From NCBI GenBank assembly GCA_039707655.1, contig CM077668.1, forward strand, positions 66,233,086 through 66,297,085: DNA of 64,000 bases, in the 5' to 3' direction. This document shows, piece by piece, positions 21,105 to 32,073 of the stretch (positions are counted from its first letter, which is position 1; each line of letters opens with the position of its first letter). The position numbers and the translations under genes were made by a program. The stretch comes from Elymus sibiricus (Eukaryota; Streptophyta; Magnoliopsida; Poales; Poaceae). The notes beneath the pieces were generated by a model. That model was not told where the DNA came from, did not search any database, and saw only the letters and a program-made list of their open reading frames with translations.

Positions 21105-24100
21105 ACGTGCTTGTTTAGGCAGCCAACCAAAGTTTGCATTTGCTTGAACTTTTCAAACGATTCAGACTTGTGTTTCATTAAGTAAATATACCCTATATCT
21201 ACTCAAATCATCAGTGAAGGTAAGAAAATAACGATATCCACCGCTCGCTACAACATTCATTGGACCGAACACATCAACATGTATCATTTCCAATAAGTCA
21301 ATTGCCCGCTCCATCATACCGGAATACGGGATCTTAGTCATCTTGCCCATTAGGCATGGTCCGCATGTCTCAACCGATTCGAAATCGAATGAGTCCAAAG
21401 ATCCATCAGCATGGAGTTTCTTCATGCGTTTTACACCAATATGACATTTAGCGGCAGTGCCACAAGTATGTGGTACTATCATTATTAACTTTGTATCTTT
21501 TGGCATCAATATTATGAACATGTGTATCACTACGATCAAGATTCAGTAAACCACTCTTATTGGGTGCATGACCATTGAAGGTATTATTCATGTAAACAGA
21601 ATAACCATTATTCTCTAACTTAAATGAATAACCGTTTTGCAATAAACATGATCTAATCACGTTCATGCTTAACGCAAACACCAAATAACATTTATTTAGG
21701 TTCATCACTAATCCCAAAGGTAGAGAGAGTGCGCGATGGTGATCACATCAACCTTGGAAACACTTCCAACACTCATCGTCACCTCGCCCTTAGCTAGCCT
21801 CCGTTTCTTCCGTAGCTTTTATTTCGAGTTACTAACATTTAGCAACCGAACCGGTATCTAATACCCAGGTGCTACTAGGAGTACTAGTAAGGTACACATC
21901 AATAACACGTATATCAAATATACTTCTGTCGACGTTGCCAACCTACTTATCTACCAAGTATCTAGGTTTGTTCCACTTCAGCGACCGTTCTCCTCATAAT
22001 AGAAGCACTTAGTCTCGGGTTTGGGTTCAACCTTGGGTTTCTTCACTGGAGCAGCAACTGACTTGCCATCCATGAAGTTTTCCTCCTTACCCTTCTCGAA
22101 ACTAGTGGTTTCACTAACCATCAACATTTGATGCTCCTTTTTGATTTCTACCTTCGCAGTGTCATACATTGCGAACAGCTCAGGGATCATTATTTCCATC
22201 TCTGGCCTTTTATAGTTCATCACGAAGCTCTAGTAGCTTAGTGACAGTGACTTGGAGAACTATATCAATCACTATCTTATCTGGAAGATCAACTCCCACT
22301 CGATTCAAGCGATTGTAGCACCCAGACAATCTGAGCACATGCTCAACGATTGAGCTATTCTCCATCATCTTGCAGGCAAAGAATCTTGTTGGAGGTCTCA
22401 TACCTCTCAACACGGGCACGAGTCTGAGATCCCAATTTCAGCTCTTAGAACATCTCATATGTTCCGTGACGTTCAAAACGTTTTGGAGCCTCAATTCTAA
22501 GCCGTAATGCATGACGCGCTGAACTATTAAGTAGTCATCGGAACGTGCCTGTCAGATGTTCACAACATCTACAGACGACGCTAGAGGGGGTGGCACACCG
22601 AGCGGTGCATTAAGGACATAAGCCTTCTGTGCAGCATTGAGGACAATCCTCAGATCACGGACCCAGTCCGCATTATTGCTACCATCATCTTTCAAATCTA
22701 TTTCTCTAGGAACATATAAAAATTCAAGGGAGCTACAACGCGATCTAGTAATCTACAACATAATTTGCAAAGACACTTTGACTATGTTCATGATAATGAG
22801 TTTAGTTAATCATATTACTTAAAACTCCCACTCAAATTGACATCCCTCCGGTCATTCGAGTGTCACATGATCCAAATCCACCAACTCAAGTCCGATCATC
22901 ACGTGAGTTGAGGTGGTTTCAATGGTGAACATCTTCATGTTGATCATATCTACTATATGACTCATGTTCGACCTTTCGGTCTCTTTTGTTCCGAGGCCAT
23001 GTCTGTACATGCTAGGCTCGTCAAGTTTAACCCGAGTGTTCCGCATGTGCAACACTGGCTTGCACCCGTTGTATGTGAACGTAGAGTCTATCACACCCGA
23101 TCATCACGTGGTGTCTCGAAACGACGAACTTTCGCAACGGTGCACACTCGGGGAGAACACAATTTATCTTGAAATTTAAGTGAGGGATCACCTTATAATG
23201 CTACCGTCGTCCTAAGCAAAATAAGATGCATAAAAGGATTAACATCACATGCAAATCATAAGTGACATGATATGGCCATGAACTCGTGCTTTTGATCTCC
23301 ATCTCCAAAGCACCGGCATGATCTCCATCGTCACCGGCATGACACCATGATCTCCATCATCTTGATCTCCATCAACGTGTCGCCATGAGGTTGTCGCGCC
23401 GACTGTTGCTTCCACGACTATAGCTAACTCATAGCGATAAAGTAAAGCAAAAACGGCGAAAATAATTAAAGACAACTCTATGGCTCCTGCCAGTTGCCGT
23501 ACTCATCGACATGCAAGTCGTGATATTCTATACAATACATGATCATCTCATACATCACATATATCTCATCATGTAATTGGCCATATCACATCACAACATA
23601 CCCTGCAAAAACAAGTTAGACGTCCTCTAATTGTTGTTGCAAGTTTTACGTGGCTGCTACGGGTATCTAGCAAGAACGATTCTTACCTACGCAAAAACCA
23701 CAACGGTGATATAAAAATTGCTTTTCAACCTTCTCAAGGACCGCCTTTGTCAAATCCGATCCGACTAAAGTGGGAGAAACAGACACCCGCTAGCCATCTT
23801 TATGCAACGAAGTTACATGTCAGTTGAAGGAACCGGTCTCTCGTAAGCGTACGAGTAATGTTGGTCCGAGCCGCTTCATCCCACAATACCGCCGAAACAA
23901 GAAAAGACCAAGGGAGGAAGCAATCTGAATATCAACGCCCACAAACTCCTTTGTGTTCTACTCGAGATCTCATCTACACATAGACCTAGCTCTGATACCA
24001 CTGTTGGGGAACGTTGCATGGGAAACAAAAATTTTCCTACGCACACACAAGATCTATCCATGGTGATGAGCATCTATGAGAGGGAGAGTGAATCTACATA

Positions 24101-24753
24101 CCCTTGTAGATCGCTAAGCGGAAGCGTTTAAGAAACGCGGTTGATGTAGTCGAACGTCTTCGTGATCCAAATCGCAAGTCGTCCCTCGATCCAAACACGA
24201 TCTAGCGCCGAACGGACGGCACCTCCGCGTTCAACACACGTACGGCTTGATGACGCCTTCACCTCCTCGATCCAGCGAGCGATGGTGAAGTAGTGGATGA
24301 GTTCCGGCAGCACGACGGCGTGGTGATGGTGGTGAGGAACAATCTCTGCAGGGCTTCGCCAAGCACTACGGAGATTGTGATGGGAGGAACTAGAGGGTTA
24401 GGGTTGCCGGCACACGGCTTGGGAAATCTTGATCTATCTCGGGTGCTAGCCCTGCCCCTCTATTTATATGTTGAGCCCTGGGGTCGAAACTTGGAGAAAA
24501 AGCTTCCTCAAGGTCGGTTTGGCCCGCAAGGCAAGAGTCCCACTCGGATTCCAGCATGGCAGTACCGCGTACAAGCGGTAGTACCACTTACGATAAGCGG
24601 TAGTACCGCCTGTAGCGGTAGTACCGCTTACGATAAGCGGTAGTACCGCCCCAGACGCCAGCAAAACTTCCTTTTGCACCTTGCCTAAGCCTCGTGGGCT
24701 TTACCCCTTGGTCCAAATAAAGTGTTCTCGTACCCGAACATTTCGGGAAACAT
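21105..24753 (-). mobile_element. Truncated Angela-type copia retrotransposon
   Basis: The element reads on the minus strand. A 752-bp piece of 5' LTR (24002-24753, ending TGTTGGGG) is followed after one base by a tRNA-iMet primer-binding site, GCTCTGATACCA on the plus strand (23989-24000). The LTR homology with 17129-19018 stops abruptly at 24753. The internal region stops within integrase at about 21105. Thus both ends are deleted and reverse transcriptase is absent. Confidence 0.85.
21118..22430 (-). pseudogene. copia gag and integrase remnant
   Basis: Minus-strand frames give gag (MMENSSIVEHVLRLSG, 22380-22330; then KVEIKKEHQMLMV), a zinc-knuckle relic (CFYYEENGR, missing later Cys/His) near 21980-22010, a GAG-pre-integrase block (CHIGVKRMKKLHADG), and the integrase start with candidate catalytic Asp residues in IHVDVFGPM and FTDDLSRY. 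The frames are broken by several stops and shifts, and the protein is cut off just after the second Asp. It cannot function. Confidence 0.85.
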
Positions 24754-24837
24754 CAACACGTCTTCACCGCCGTGTCCGAGCAGCCCAGCGTCTCGTTCTT
24801 GCCGTGTCCGCCTACGACTCCGGCGTCTTGTCCTTGC

Positions 24838-25020
24838 CGTGTTCGAGCATGGCGCCTTCCCTCATGGCGTTTTGTTTCCTTTCTTTCAGCATCACGGTGT
24901 CGAGCAGCCCATCGTCTCCGGCGTCTCGTGCTTGCCGTGTCCGAGCATGGCGTCTTCCCTCATGGCGTTTTGTTTCCTTTCTTTCAGCATCAAGGTGTCG
25001 AGCAGCCCAGCGTCTCTCGT
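24838..25020 (+). repeat. ~105-bp direct repeat
   Basis: The segment with GAGCATGGCG, CTTCCCTCATGGCGTTTTG and TTCTTTCAGCATCA, then GGTGTCGAGCAGCCCA, occurs twice in tandem with a few changes. It lies in GC-rich DNA (24760-25140) between the truncated LTR and the proposed Helitron 5' region. Three overlapping frames stay open here but none has recognisable domains. Confidence 0.7.
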
Positions 25021-25654
25021 CCTCCCTTCCAGCATGGCGTCTTCATCACGCGTCAAGCAGCCCGCACGATGCTTCCCTTCTCTCGTTTTCCTGTGCTTCC
25101 TTTCTCTTTCTCAGCTCATTGTTTGTTTCCTGAGGGGGCTGGTTGATGTTACAAAGAACTTGAAAACGTATATAAACTGACGAGAATCGATTTAACGGGG
25201 CGAGGTGGGACTATTGGCAAAATAATATGCACGCATCATGGCATCAGACTATTTTTTGCGGCCTTTGTAAGTCGAGGCGTGGCTGCCGGCGCATACGATG
25301 CAAGTATTTTTAAGAAACATAGCAAGCCAACGACTACACACATAACTGAGCTAGCTTATTTGGCCGCGTCACATTGTCCGTGGACTTGAGGGCGCGAGTT
25401 CGACTCCAGTCGCCGGCAATTATTTTTGCTTTTCCATGGGTCAGCTGCGTGGCTAGGATAGTAAAGTGGGCTGGCTTCCCTGGGCCACAGCGCACAGGGC
25501 CCATGTACGAAATTCTTCTAGGGGACTGACGCACATAAATTTAGTACCACCTCGGATGTAAAAGTATCACCGGAGCGGGACGAAACCAAGAATAGGTGGA
25601 CGGACGAAAAACGGACGAAATAACGGTGGTAAGAAGCAATAGCTCCTTGCAACG

Positions 25655-27540
25655 GGAGAAAACATGCCCGTGCGTTGCAAACGCCAATTATCACGAATTA
25701 CGTTGGCCAGGTAGAGGATAAGTTTGATGATGACAAAAATGATGGATCAATTAACAATAGGATTCTTTGGGGCGCTAGTTCAAAACATGGGACATAAATC
25801 GTAGTCATCTAATCGGGTGAGCAACCCTATCTTTAGATTACTATACTGACAATGCTTATTTTTATTTACTGACATCACACAATAAAAATGTGGTATACTT
25901 CATCCGGCGTCCAGGCATGTATGTTTCCGGCGTTTACATTTTTCGTCTGACTTCAGTATAACATTGTAGATCAGATCATCGATACCTGGTGAAAAAGCAT
26001 ACCACATCGGCAGATAAATCTTTGTAATGTCATCAGACAATAAAAATGTTGAGCATGCAGCACTTTCAAAGTAATTTTACCTGGATGCAACTGTTGTTCC
26101 TCCATAGGTTTATTATATGCACTTTTATGAATCGGGATCAGCAATGCCCGGAGACAATTTATATTCGTTGGACGTGCAAGCTATATGTTTTCGTTGTGTT
26201 TGTCCTAATATGTGTATATATATTAGTCTTACAGTTTTCATGTCTTAATAGTCCGTCAATATGAATTCGTAAGGAAAACAAACAGAGCCAAATTCAATCT
26301 AAAAAAATATCTTGCATCAAATTTGACAACGTGTGCCATATAGGTTCGGACAACAAACACATGTGTACACGTCCGCGTACTCCAGATATTTACTGGTGCG
26401 TGAAGTAATCATCCCGGCCTGTGCGCCACACGTCCTTGTGGAGCTACACACTACGCAGTCGGTCTTTATCTCTAAGTCCCAGCCCATCTTATCTCTAAGG
26501 CTGAACGCAGCAAAATCCCCCTTGTAGAGTCATCTCTAGAAGCCCCTGCTGGGAGCAACCGTGGGACTTGCAGCACCAGCGCACGGCGGCGACCTCTCGA
26601 GCAGCCGGCCTGCAGCTCCACCAAAGATCGAGCCTGTGCGCCCAAGGCTGCCTCGCCCTACCTCCTCCAACCGCATGGGGAGAGGAGCTCCTCTGGCCCC
26701 GAGCTGCCTCAAAAGCAGGCCAGCCAGCTGCGGCCCCTCCCCTCCTCTCTCGGCTTTCCCTTCTCCTTCTCTCTCTCTCTCTCTCTCACACGTTATATCC
26801 AGGAGCCGCCATGGAACAACCCGCAGAACCCCACCTTGGAGTTCGCCGCCTCCGGCCACCTCTCCATCTCGTTCTAGATCTGCTCCGCCCCGTCGCCGGA
26901 TCCACGCCAGAGCAGCCGGATCCGCCGCCCAGACTGCCGAGCGCTGCCTCATGCGCCCATTCGTCCGCTGCGTGGGCCACGCAGCTGCCACGGCCCAGCT
27001 CGCCCGTGAAGCGGTTGTCCATCTCTCTCTGCCATGCTGTGCAGGCCACTGCCGCCGCTGGTGTCACAAGGTCTTCAGGCGGGCGTTGATACTTCGGTTG
27101 GACCGCGGGTGTCCCTCTTTTTTGTTCCTTCCTTCCTCTACCCAAAGCTGGGTCTTTGTGTCTCTCTGCTCCCGAGCTACGCATGCACGCAAGCTGCTTT
27201 TTTGGATTTCTTCTTTATATCCCAAGGGTAAATATTACCCATATATCTCATCCTCTTCTGGTGTCTTCGCTTGCTTGATTCTTGCAACTGGCCAACGTAT
27301 ATAAGTTGATAAGATTTGATTTAACGGAGCAAGGTGGGACTATTAATTACAAAAAAAAAGTCAGCACATGCATAAGGAGCAACTTTTTCACCGGCCCATT
27401 AAAACTCTGGCCCACTTCCGAATCTGTAGACCACACCGGATGAACGCGTTATGACGTACGAAACTGAACGCGAGTTGGACGGACCAAAACGGACGAAATT
27501 ACGGTGGTAAGAAGCGATCACCCCTTTATTATTATATATA
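25655..27540 (-). mobile_element. Helitron-like element B
   Basis: The left edge carries the same ATGCCCGTGCGTTGCAA block as elements A and C, here without a clear CTAG. The right part (27296-27540) is homologous to 25145-25645: both have CGTATATAA, GATTTAACGG, GGTGGGACTATT, GGACGAAAT and ACGGTGGTAAGAAGC. Between lies GC-rich sequence (26520-27290) with an open frame but no known domain, possibly a captured gene fragment. Confidence 0.4.
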
Positions 27541-27572
27541 TATATATATATATAAATAATATATATATTAGG
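27528..27572. repeat. (TA)n microsatellite
   Basis: A run of alternating T and A with TTATTATT at one side and AATAATATATATATT at the other. It abuts the right end of Helitron-like element B. Confidence 0.85.
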
Positions 27573-27765
27573 TAAAGATACATTATCATTCTTTAAAAAA
27601 ATACCAAAAATTAAGATTGATCATAACAGGTTTCCTCTGATCTAGCTTTCTTCAGAGGGATTCCTCTGGTATTTGCTGCTATCTTGTATCAATCCAACAA
27701 ACAATGCACTACGTACCAACTAGTGATATTAATATGTGATTACCTTGTCTCAAAAAGAAAAGAAA

Positions 27766-28400
27766 AACGAATTTTTGTCCAAAAAGACCACCTGCGGAGT
27801 GGTATTGTCAAAAAAGACCACCTGCGAATAAATTTGTCGGATCAGACCCCCCTGCCGCCACCAGCGCAGGCGGCTGGGGCCTGCCGCCACCAGCGCTGGC
27901 GGCCGGCCGGCGTGGCGGGACCTGCCGCCACCAGCGCTGGCGGCAGGTACTGTTCACACGAGGTGGCACTGTTCACAGGGGGGACAGATACTGTTCACGC
28001 AGATTTCGAAAAAAATTCAAAAAATAGCAGAAAAATTCAAAAAAAATCTGGAATCTTTTTACAGCAAAGAGAATCGAGTGTTCTAAGTGGGTGCAAAATT
28101 TCTGTTTTTTTTGAATTTTTCTGCTATTTTTTGAATTTTTTTCGAAATTACTGTTCACTGCGTGAACAGTGTATGTCCCCCCCCCCTGTGAACAGTGCCG
28201 CCCGGGGTGAACAGTGCCTGCCGCCTGCGCTGGTGGCGGCAGGTCCCACCCGCGCCGGCCAGCCGCCAGCGCTGGTGGCGGCAGGCCCCAGCCGCCTGCG
28301 CTGGTGGCGGCAGGGGGGTCTGATCCGACAAATTTATTCGCAGGTGGTCTTTTTTGACAATACCACTCCGCAGGTGGTCTTTTTGGACAAAAATTCAAGA
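27766..28400. mobile_element. Foldback/MITE-like inverted repeat with ~280-bp arms
   Basis: The arms are about 27770-28048 and 28097-28397 with a loop of about 50 bases. Matching blocks in order include AATTTTTGTCCAAAAAGACC, CACCTGCGGAGTGGTATTGT, GTCGGATCAGACCCCCCTGC, CTGCCGCCACCAGCGC, ACTGTTCAC and AAAATTCAAAAAATAGCAG. Direct repeats ATGTGATTACCTTG lie at 27734-27747 and 28406-28419. An RNA from this locus would form one very long hairpin. Confidence 0.8.
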
Positions 28401-28419
28401 AAAACATGTGATTACCTTG

Positions 28420-28958
28420 CGTTGCTCGTGTGACGTGCGTGAGCCATCATGCCGCGCATTGGAGATCACGTTCGGAGATCGGAGGCGTCCTCCATCACGG
28501 CGGTGGTCGTTCGCTTTCCTGTACGAGGTTTAGACCGCCGGCTGCTGGCTCGCCGTAGCTGCGGCGCGGGTAGGGTATGGCCATCGGCTCGCCAGTCGAG
28601 ATTGGATGTGTTTCGTCATCGTAGGAGAGTTGTGTAGTGCTGTGCGTGCGATCTTGGGCTTGGGCCAATGGCCAATCCGCAAAAATAGGCTTACGATTCG
28701 TGGATCCAGCGCCCACGCAGAAGGCTGATTGGGCCGGCCCATTAAGCACGAGCGCTCGGTCGCAGGTCGCTCCTCCTCGCTCGCTCGGGTCGCTCGTCGC
28801 TCGATCCCAGGTCGCTAGTTGACTGTTGACCGCGACCATGCACTGCTGACCAGGTTGTTGACTGTTAACTTTTACAAAAAGGTTCACGGAAAGTTAAAAA
28901 ATCATAAATTCGAATTTTTTTTATCGGTTTTGAAAAAGGTTCATCAATTTTGAAAAAA
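28420..28958. other. Intergenic DNA without a supported gene
   Basis: About 28745-28860 has short repeats of CGCTCG and GGTCGCT. Frames on both strands are short and overlap, with no known domain. Confidence 0.4.
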
Positions 28959-28987
28959 CTAGCTAAATGCCCGTGCGTTGCAACGGG
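28959..28987 (-). mobile_element. Helitron-like 3' terminus C
   Basis: On the minus strand: CCCGTTGCAACGCACGGG (CCCGT/ACGGG stem), then CATTTAG and CTAG, followed by T. This is the hairpin-plus-CTAG structure of Helitron 3' ends. The body would extend to the right, but I could not place its 5' end. Confidence 0.5.
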
Positions 28988-29728
28988 AAAACACCAATTA
29001 TGTGAAACATCATTCACATCCGATGGTATTATTTTAAACAACGTAGTCGATTCTTTAACCGAAAATATAAATTCACTCTTCTTCTTTGTCGGTCATCCAC
29101 TATAATAAGTGTGCGTTGCTACGAATTAAAAATTTAAATTATCCAATATGTCATATAATTTTCATGCTCCAACACGATCATTGATTTTGACTGAGCCAGA
29201 AGTCGAGAACAATTGAGAAAGGATGGTACAGAGCTGGCTCCACATTGCCAAACTCATTTTTGTGTGTGCAAGAAACACATCGCCAAAGTTCTGTGGAAAT
29301 TTTACTCTCCTATTTGTAAACGGAAGGATTAGTGCCATAGTCTAATTACAGAAGAAGTGATGGCATCACAATTAGCGTTAGGAGCTGCATGTGATGGTGA
29401 AAGTCTAATAAGAAGGCGCAGCCCTGCATTCTTTTGGTCAATAGTGTTCATATTTTTGTATTTCATCTATCCATAAAGCACTTGCATTGTTAAGTGATTT
29501 GCGGTTTTAATATATGATGAACAAATTCTGGAGGAAAACTTTTCTATAGATTTTAAGTCTATTTGAATGAAGGGAGGGAGTACCGTAAATGTATGATTCA
29601 CCACGACATCTTTACGTGTCCCCTGATTCTCATCAGCACCCGTTGAACAGCAATGCCTCAAAAGAAAAAAAAACATGGAACAGCACAAGCTAAAAGCCTA
29701 AATACAGCAAATTATTAAAAACGAAAAA

Positions 29729-29801
29729 TTCCGTCGCCGGGACTTGAACCCGGGTCTCTCGGGTGAGAGCCGAGTATCCTAACCACCTAGACTACGACGG
29801 A
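29729..29801 (-). tRNA. trnE-CUC: tRNA-Glu (anticodon CTC)
   Basis: The 73-base minus-strand sequence folds as a cloverleaf: acceptor stem TCCGTCG/CGACGGA with discriminator A, anticodon stem CTCGG/CCGAG, loop CTCTCAC with anticodon CTC (plus-strand 29765-29767), and T arm CCGGGTTCAAGTCCCGG. Internal pol III A and B boxes are intact. No intron is present, and CCA is not encoded, as expected in a eukaryotic nucleus. A short T run suited to termination is seen at 29717-29727 on the minus strand (AATTTTTCGTTTTT). Confidence 0.95.
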
Positions 29802-30041
29802 ATGATGTTTGCCAAACAACAATTCACTTGATAGTTCACTGTACTGTCAAGCATGCCTAAAGCTCAATTGCTAGTTGTTGTGCTGGACTGTAAACTTGTG
29901 GTTCGATTATGGGATCAATAATAATTTCAGGGATCTCTCCATCTGTGTTAGTCCATTCGGCATACGCACATGTCAGTGTTCTATTGTCATATTCAACAAT
30001 GTCAGGAGCACAGATCTTTTCTCTCCATTTTCTTTCCAAGT

Positions 30042-30660
30042 CTCAAGGATAAATTTAAACATAGACTAGTCAATTCCAGATCAGGTTACAATATTACATC
30101 AGCTCCTTCCTTCAGAGTTCAGACCAAAGATCTTGAAGGTGGATGGTGAGCCAGTGCTACATTGCTACTGGCCTACTGGCGTACCCAGAGCACCTAGTTC
30201 ACCATGCTAAAACCAAATTGAAGGCACCATTATATGGCAGATGTCAGTGTATTTGTCACAATTTTTATCTTTTATTTGAGAAAAACTTTCGATCTATTCA
30301 TCAACTATCAAGCCCAGCCGACCTCCATTTCTGATGCCGGCAGTCCCCGCACCCACAGCCGTTAACCTTCTAACTCATCACCTCCGCTGGCTGCGGCTCA
30401 TTCCTAGCCCAGGCCTTGCCGGCATCCCCATGCCTCGCTTCCCTCAAGGATAAATTTACACATAGACTAGTCTATTCCAGATCAGGTAAGAATATTACAT
30501 CAGCTCCTTCCTTCGTTCCTTCAGAGTTCAGACCAAAGATCTTAAAGGTGGATGATGAGCCAGTGCTGCACTGCTACTGGCCTACTGCCGTACCCGGAGT
30601 GCCTGGTTCACCATGCTAAAACCAAGCTGACGGGCACCATCATAAGGCAGATGTCAGTGT
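30042..30660. repeat. ~215-bp direct duplication, 401 bp apart
   Basis: TCAAGGATAAATTTA and about 200 following bases (including CAGAGTTCAGACCAAAGATC) occur at about 30043-30255 and again at 30444-30660 with small differences. No ORF with known domains overlaps. The copies flank the segment that is itself repeated at 31102-31285. Confidence 0.75.
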
Positions 30661-31101
30661 ATTCTGCAATGCAGATCTCTCGGAAGGAGTTTTCATTCGC
30701 AGAAGAGACGTGATCAACTGTTCATCACCGACACCTTTGTGCTCCCATATGACGACACGCTCGATCGGAGCACATTCTCCATCACAATAGTAATATGTAA
30801 GTTGACTGAATTTGTAATTTGAGTAAGTCGATTTTGTGACAAAAGAAATGGTTGAAGGAGGAAGAAAGCTAGAGGAAAAAGAAATAAGGACGGCAGTTGG
30901 ATCTTAATCTAATGACCCAGAAAATTGACTTGCCCAAAATAATTTTTCAGGCGACTTACATGTAGCCGTTCCCTTCTCCATTGGCGGTACAGGAGAGATG
31001 TGTCGAAGCTAAAAGAAGTTCTGCACACGGAGCCCGTCAAGTATGACATCTTAGCGTAATATACCGCACATTAATTTTCCAAAGTTTAAGTGTCATAATT
31101 T

Positions 31102-31285
31102 TTTATCTTTATTTGTAGAATTTTTTTGATCTATCCATTCACTGTCAAGCCCCGGCGACCTCCAGTTCCGATGTCGGCAGTCCCCGCACTTACACCCGTT
31201 AACCTTCAAACTCGGCTCCGACGGCTGCAGCTTATTCCTAGCCGAGGCCTTGCCGACGTCCCCATGCCTCGCTTCGCTCGCCTCG
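31102..31285. repeat. Second copy of the 30262-30440 segment
   Basis: Blocks such as GCGACCTCCA, GGCAGTCCCCGCAC, CCGTTAACCTTC and TCCCCATGCCTCGCTTC occur in the same order at 30315-30440. Together with the 30042-30660 duplication this marks a small rearranged duplication cluster between the tRNA and the exonuclease pseudogene. Confidence 0.7.
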
Positions 31286-32073
31286 GTGCCCCCCATCGCG
31301 CCTCCATCTTTGTTCCCAAACAAAATCGAATGACCCACATTTGTAATTCAGGCAACTTACTTCCAAGTCCAACAAAACAAAACTGTGATTTATTCGACCA
31401 CCACGTCGATGAATAATTAATAATAAAACGACTGCATGCATCATCCTGATGCAGATGCCGGGGGTCATCCTCCTTTTCGAAAAACAAACCACGTCGATCG
31501 TAAGGTACGGCAGCTATCCATCCGACGCACGCGGCATTTTATTTCTCTTATCTTTTCATCATCACCACCAAGTAAAAGCGCCAACCAAGATTCGAATTCC
31601 GTAGGCAGGCTGCCGTCAGCATCGGCGGTCGTCGTCGAGGCACCAACATTGGTAGTCGGGCTTGGACATCCTGAGGAGCTCCTCCGGCGACATGCGCTCC
31701 ATCTCTCGCTGCCTCCACGCCGGGAAGGCCTTGGCCGTGGACTCATCATCGTCGTCCTTGGGCCGGCCGTGCAGGTGCAGGTGGCTCATGGCGCGCATCC
31801 TCTTGTACAGGCGCATGGCGGCCACGCAGTCGTCGTAGGGGTGATGGTGGCCGCCGGTCTGTATGTCATACCCCAGGCAGGTCCGCGTGAGATACCGGAG
31901 CGAGTTGCTCATGAGCCTGGCGCTGGTCTTCATCAGCGGCGGGTACGCAGGGCCGGGCCGGCAAAATCCGAGGCCCTGTGCGAAACTCTAAAATGGGCCC
32001 TACCTCACTTAAAAAAACTATATGAATATAACTATAATAATGTTCAGATCATAAAATCATACATAGCAATGGG

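Larger units (their letters stand above)
20489..25645 (-). mobile_element. Helitron-like element A with nested copia
   Basis: Read on the minus strand, the left edge is a Helitron-type 3' end: a hairpin made from CCGTTGCAACGCACGG, then CATTTGTG and the terminal CTAG (20492-20489) followed by T. The proposed 5' part lies at about 25167-25645, where the motif GGACGAAATAACGGTGGTAAGAAGC recurs in element B. Between them are a truncated copia element (21105-24753) and a GC-rich block. No Rep/helicase is seen, so it is non-autonomous. The exact 5' terminus is uncertain. Confidence 0.45.

Noticed and set aside
22852..23475. Short ORFs on both strands of the copia remnant
   Set aside because: They overlap degraded gag and leader sequence with stops; no independent gene is supported.
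25331..25440. tRNA-like gene near GAGTTCGACTCC
   Set aside because: A B-box-like block is present but no cloverleaf or acceptor stem could be folded, so at most it is a pol III-derived relic.
26561..27304. 247-residue ORF in Helitron-like element B
   Set aside because: Competing open frames exist in all directions in this GC-rich segment and no domain is recognisable; a captured gene fragment is possible but unproven.
27684..28433. 249-residue ORF across the foldback element
   Set aside because: The reading is created by the inverted repeat arms; the peptide has no family and mirrors itself.
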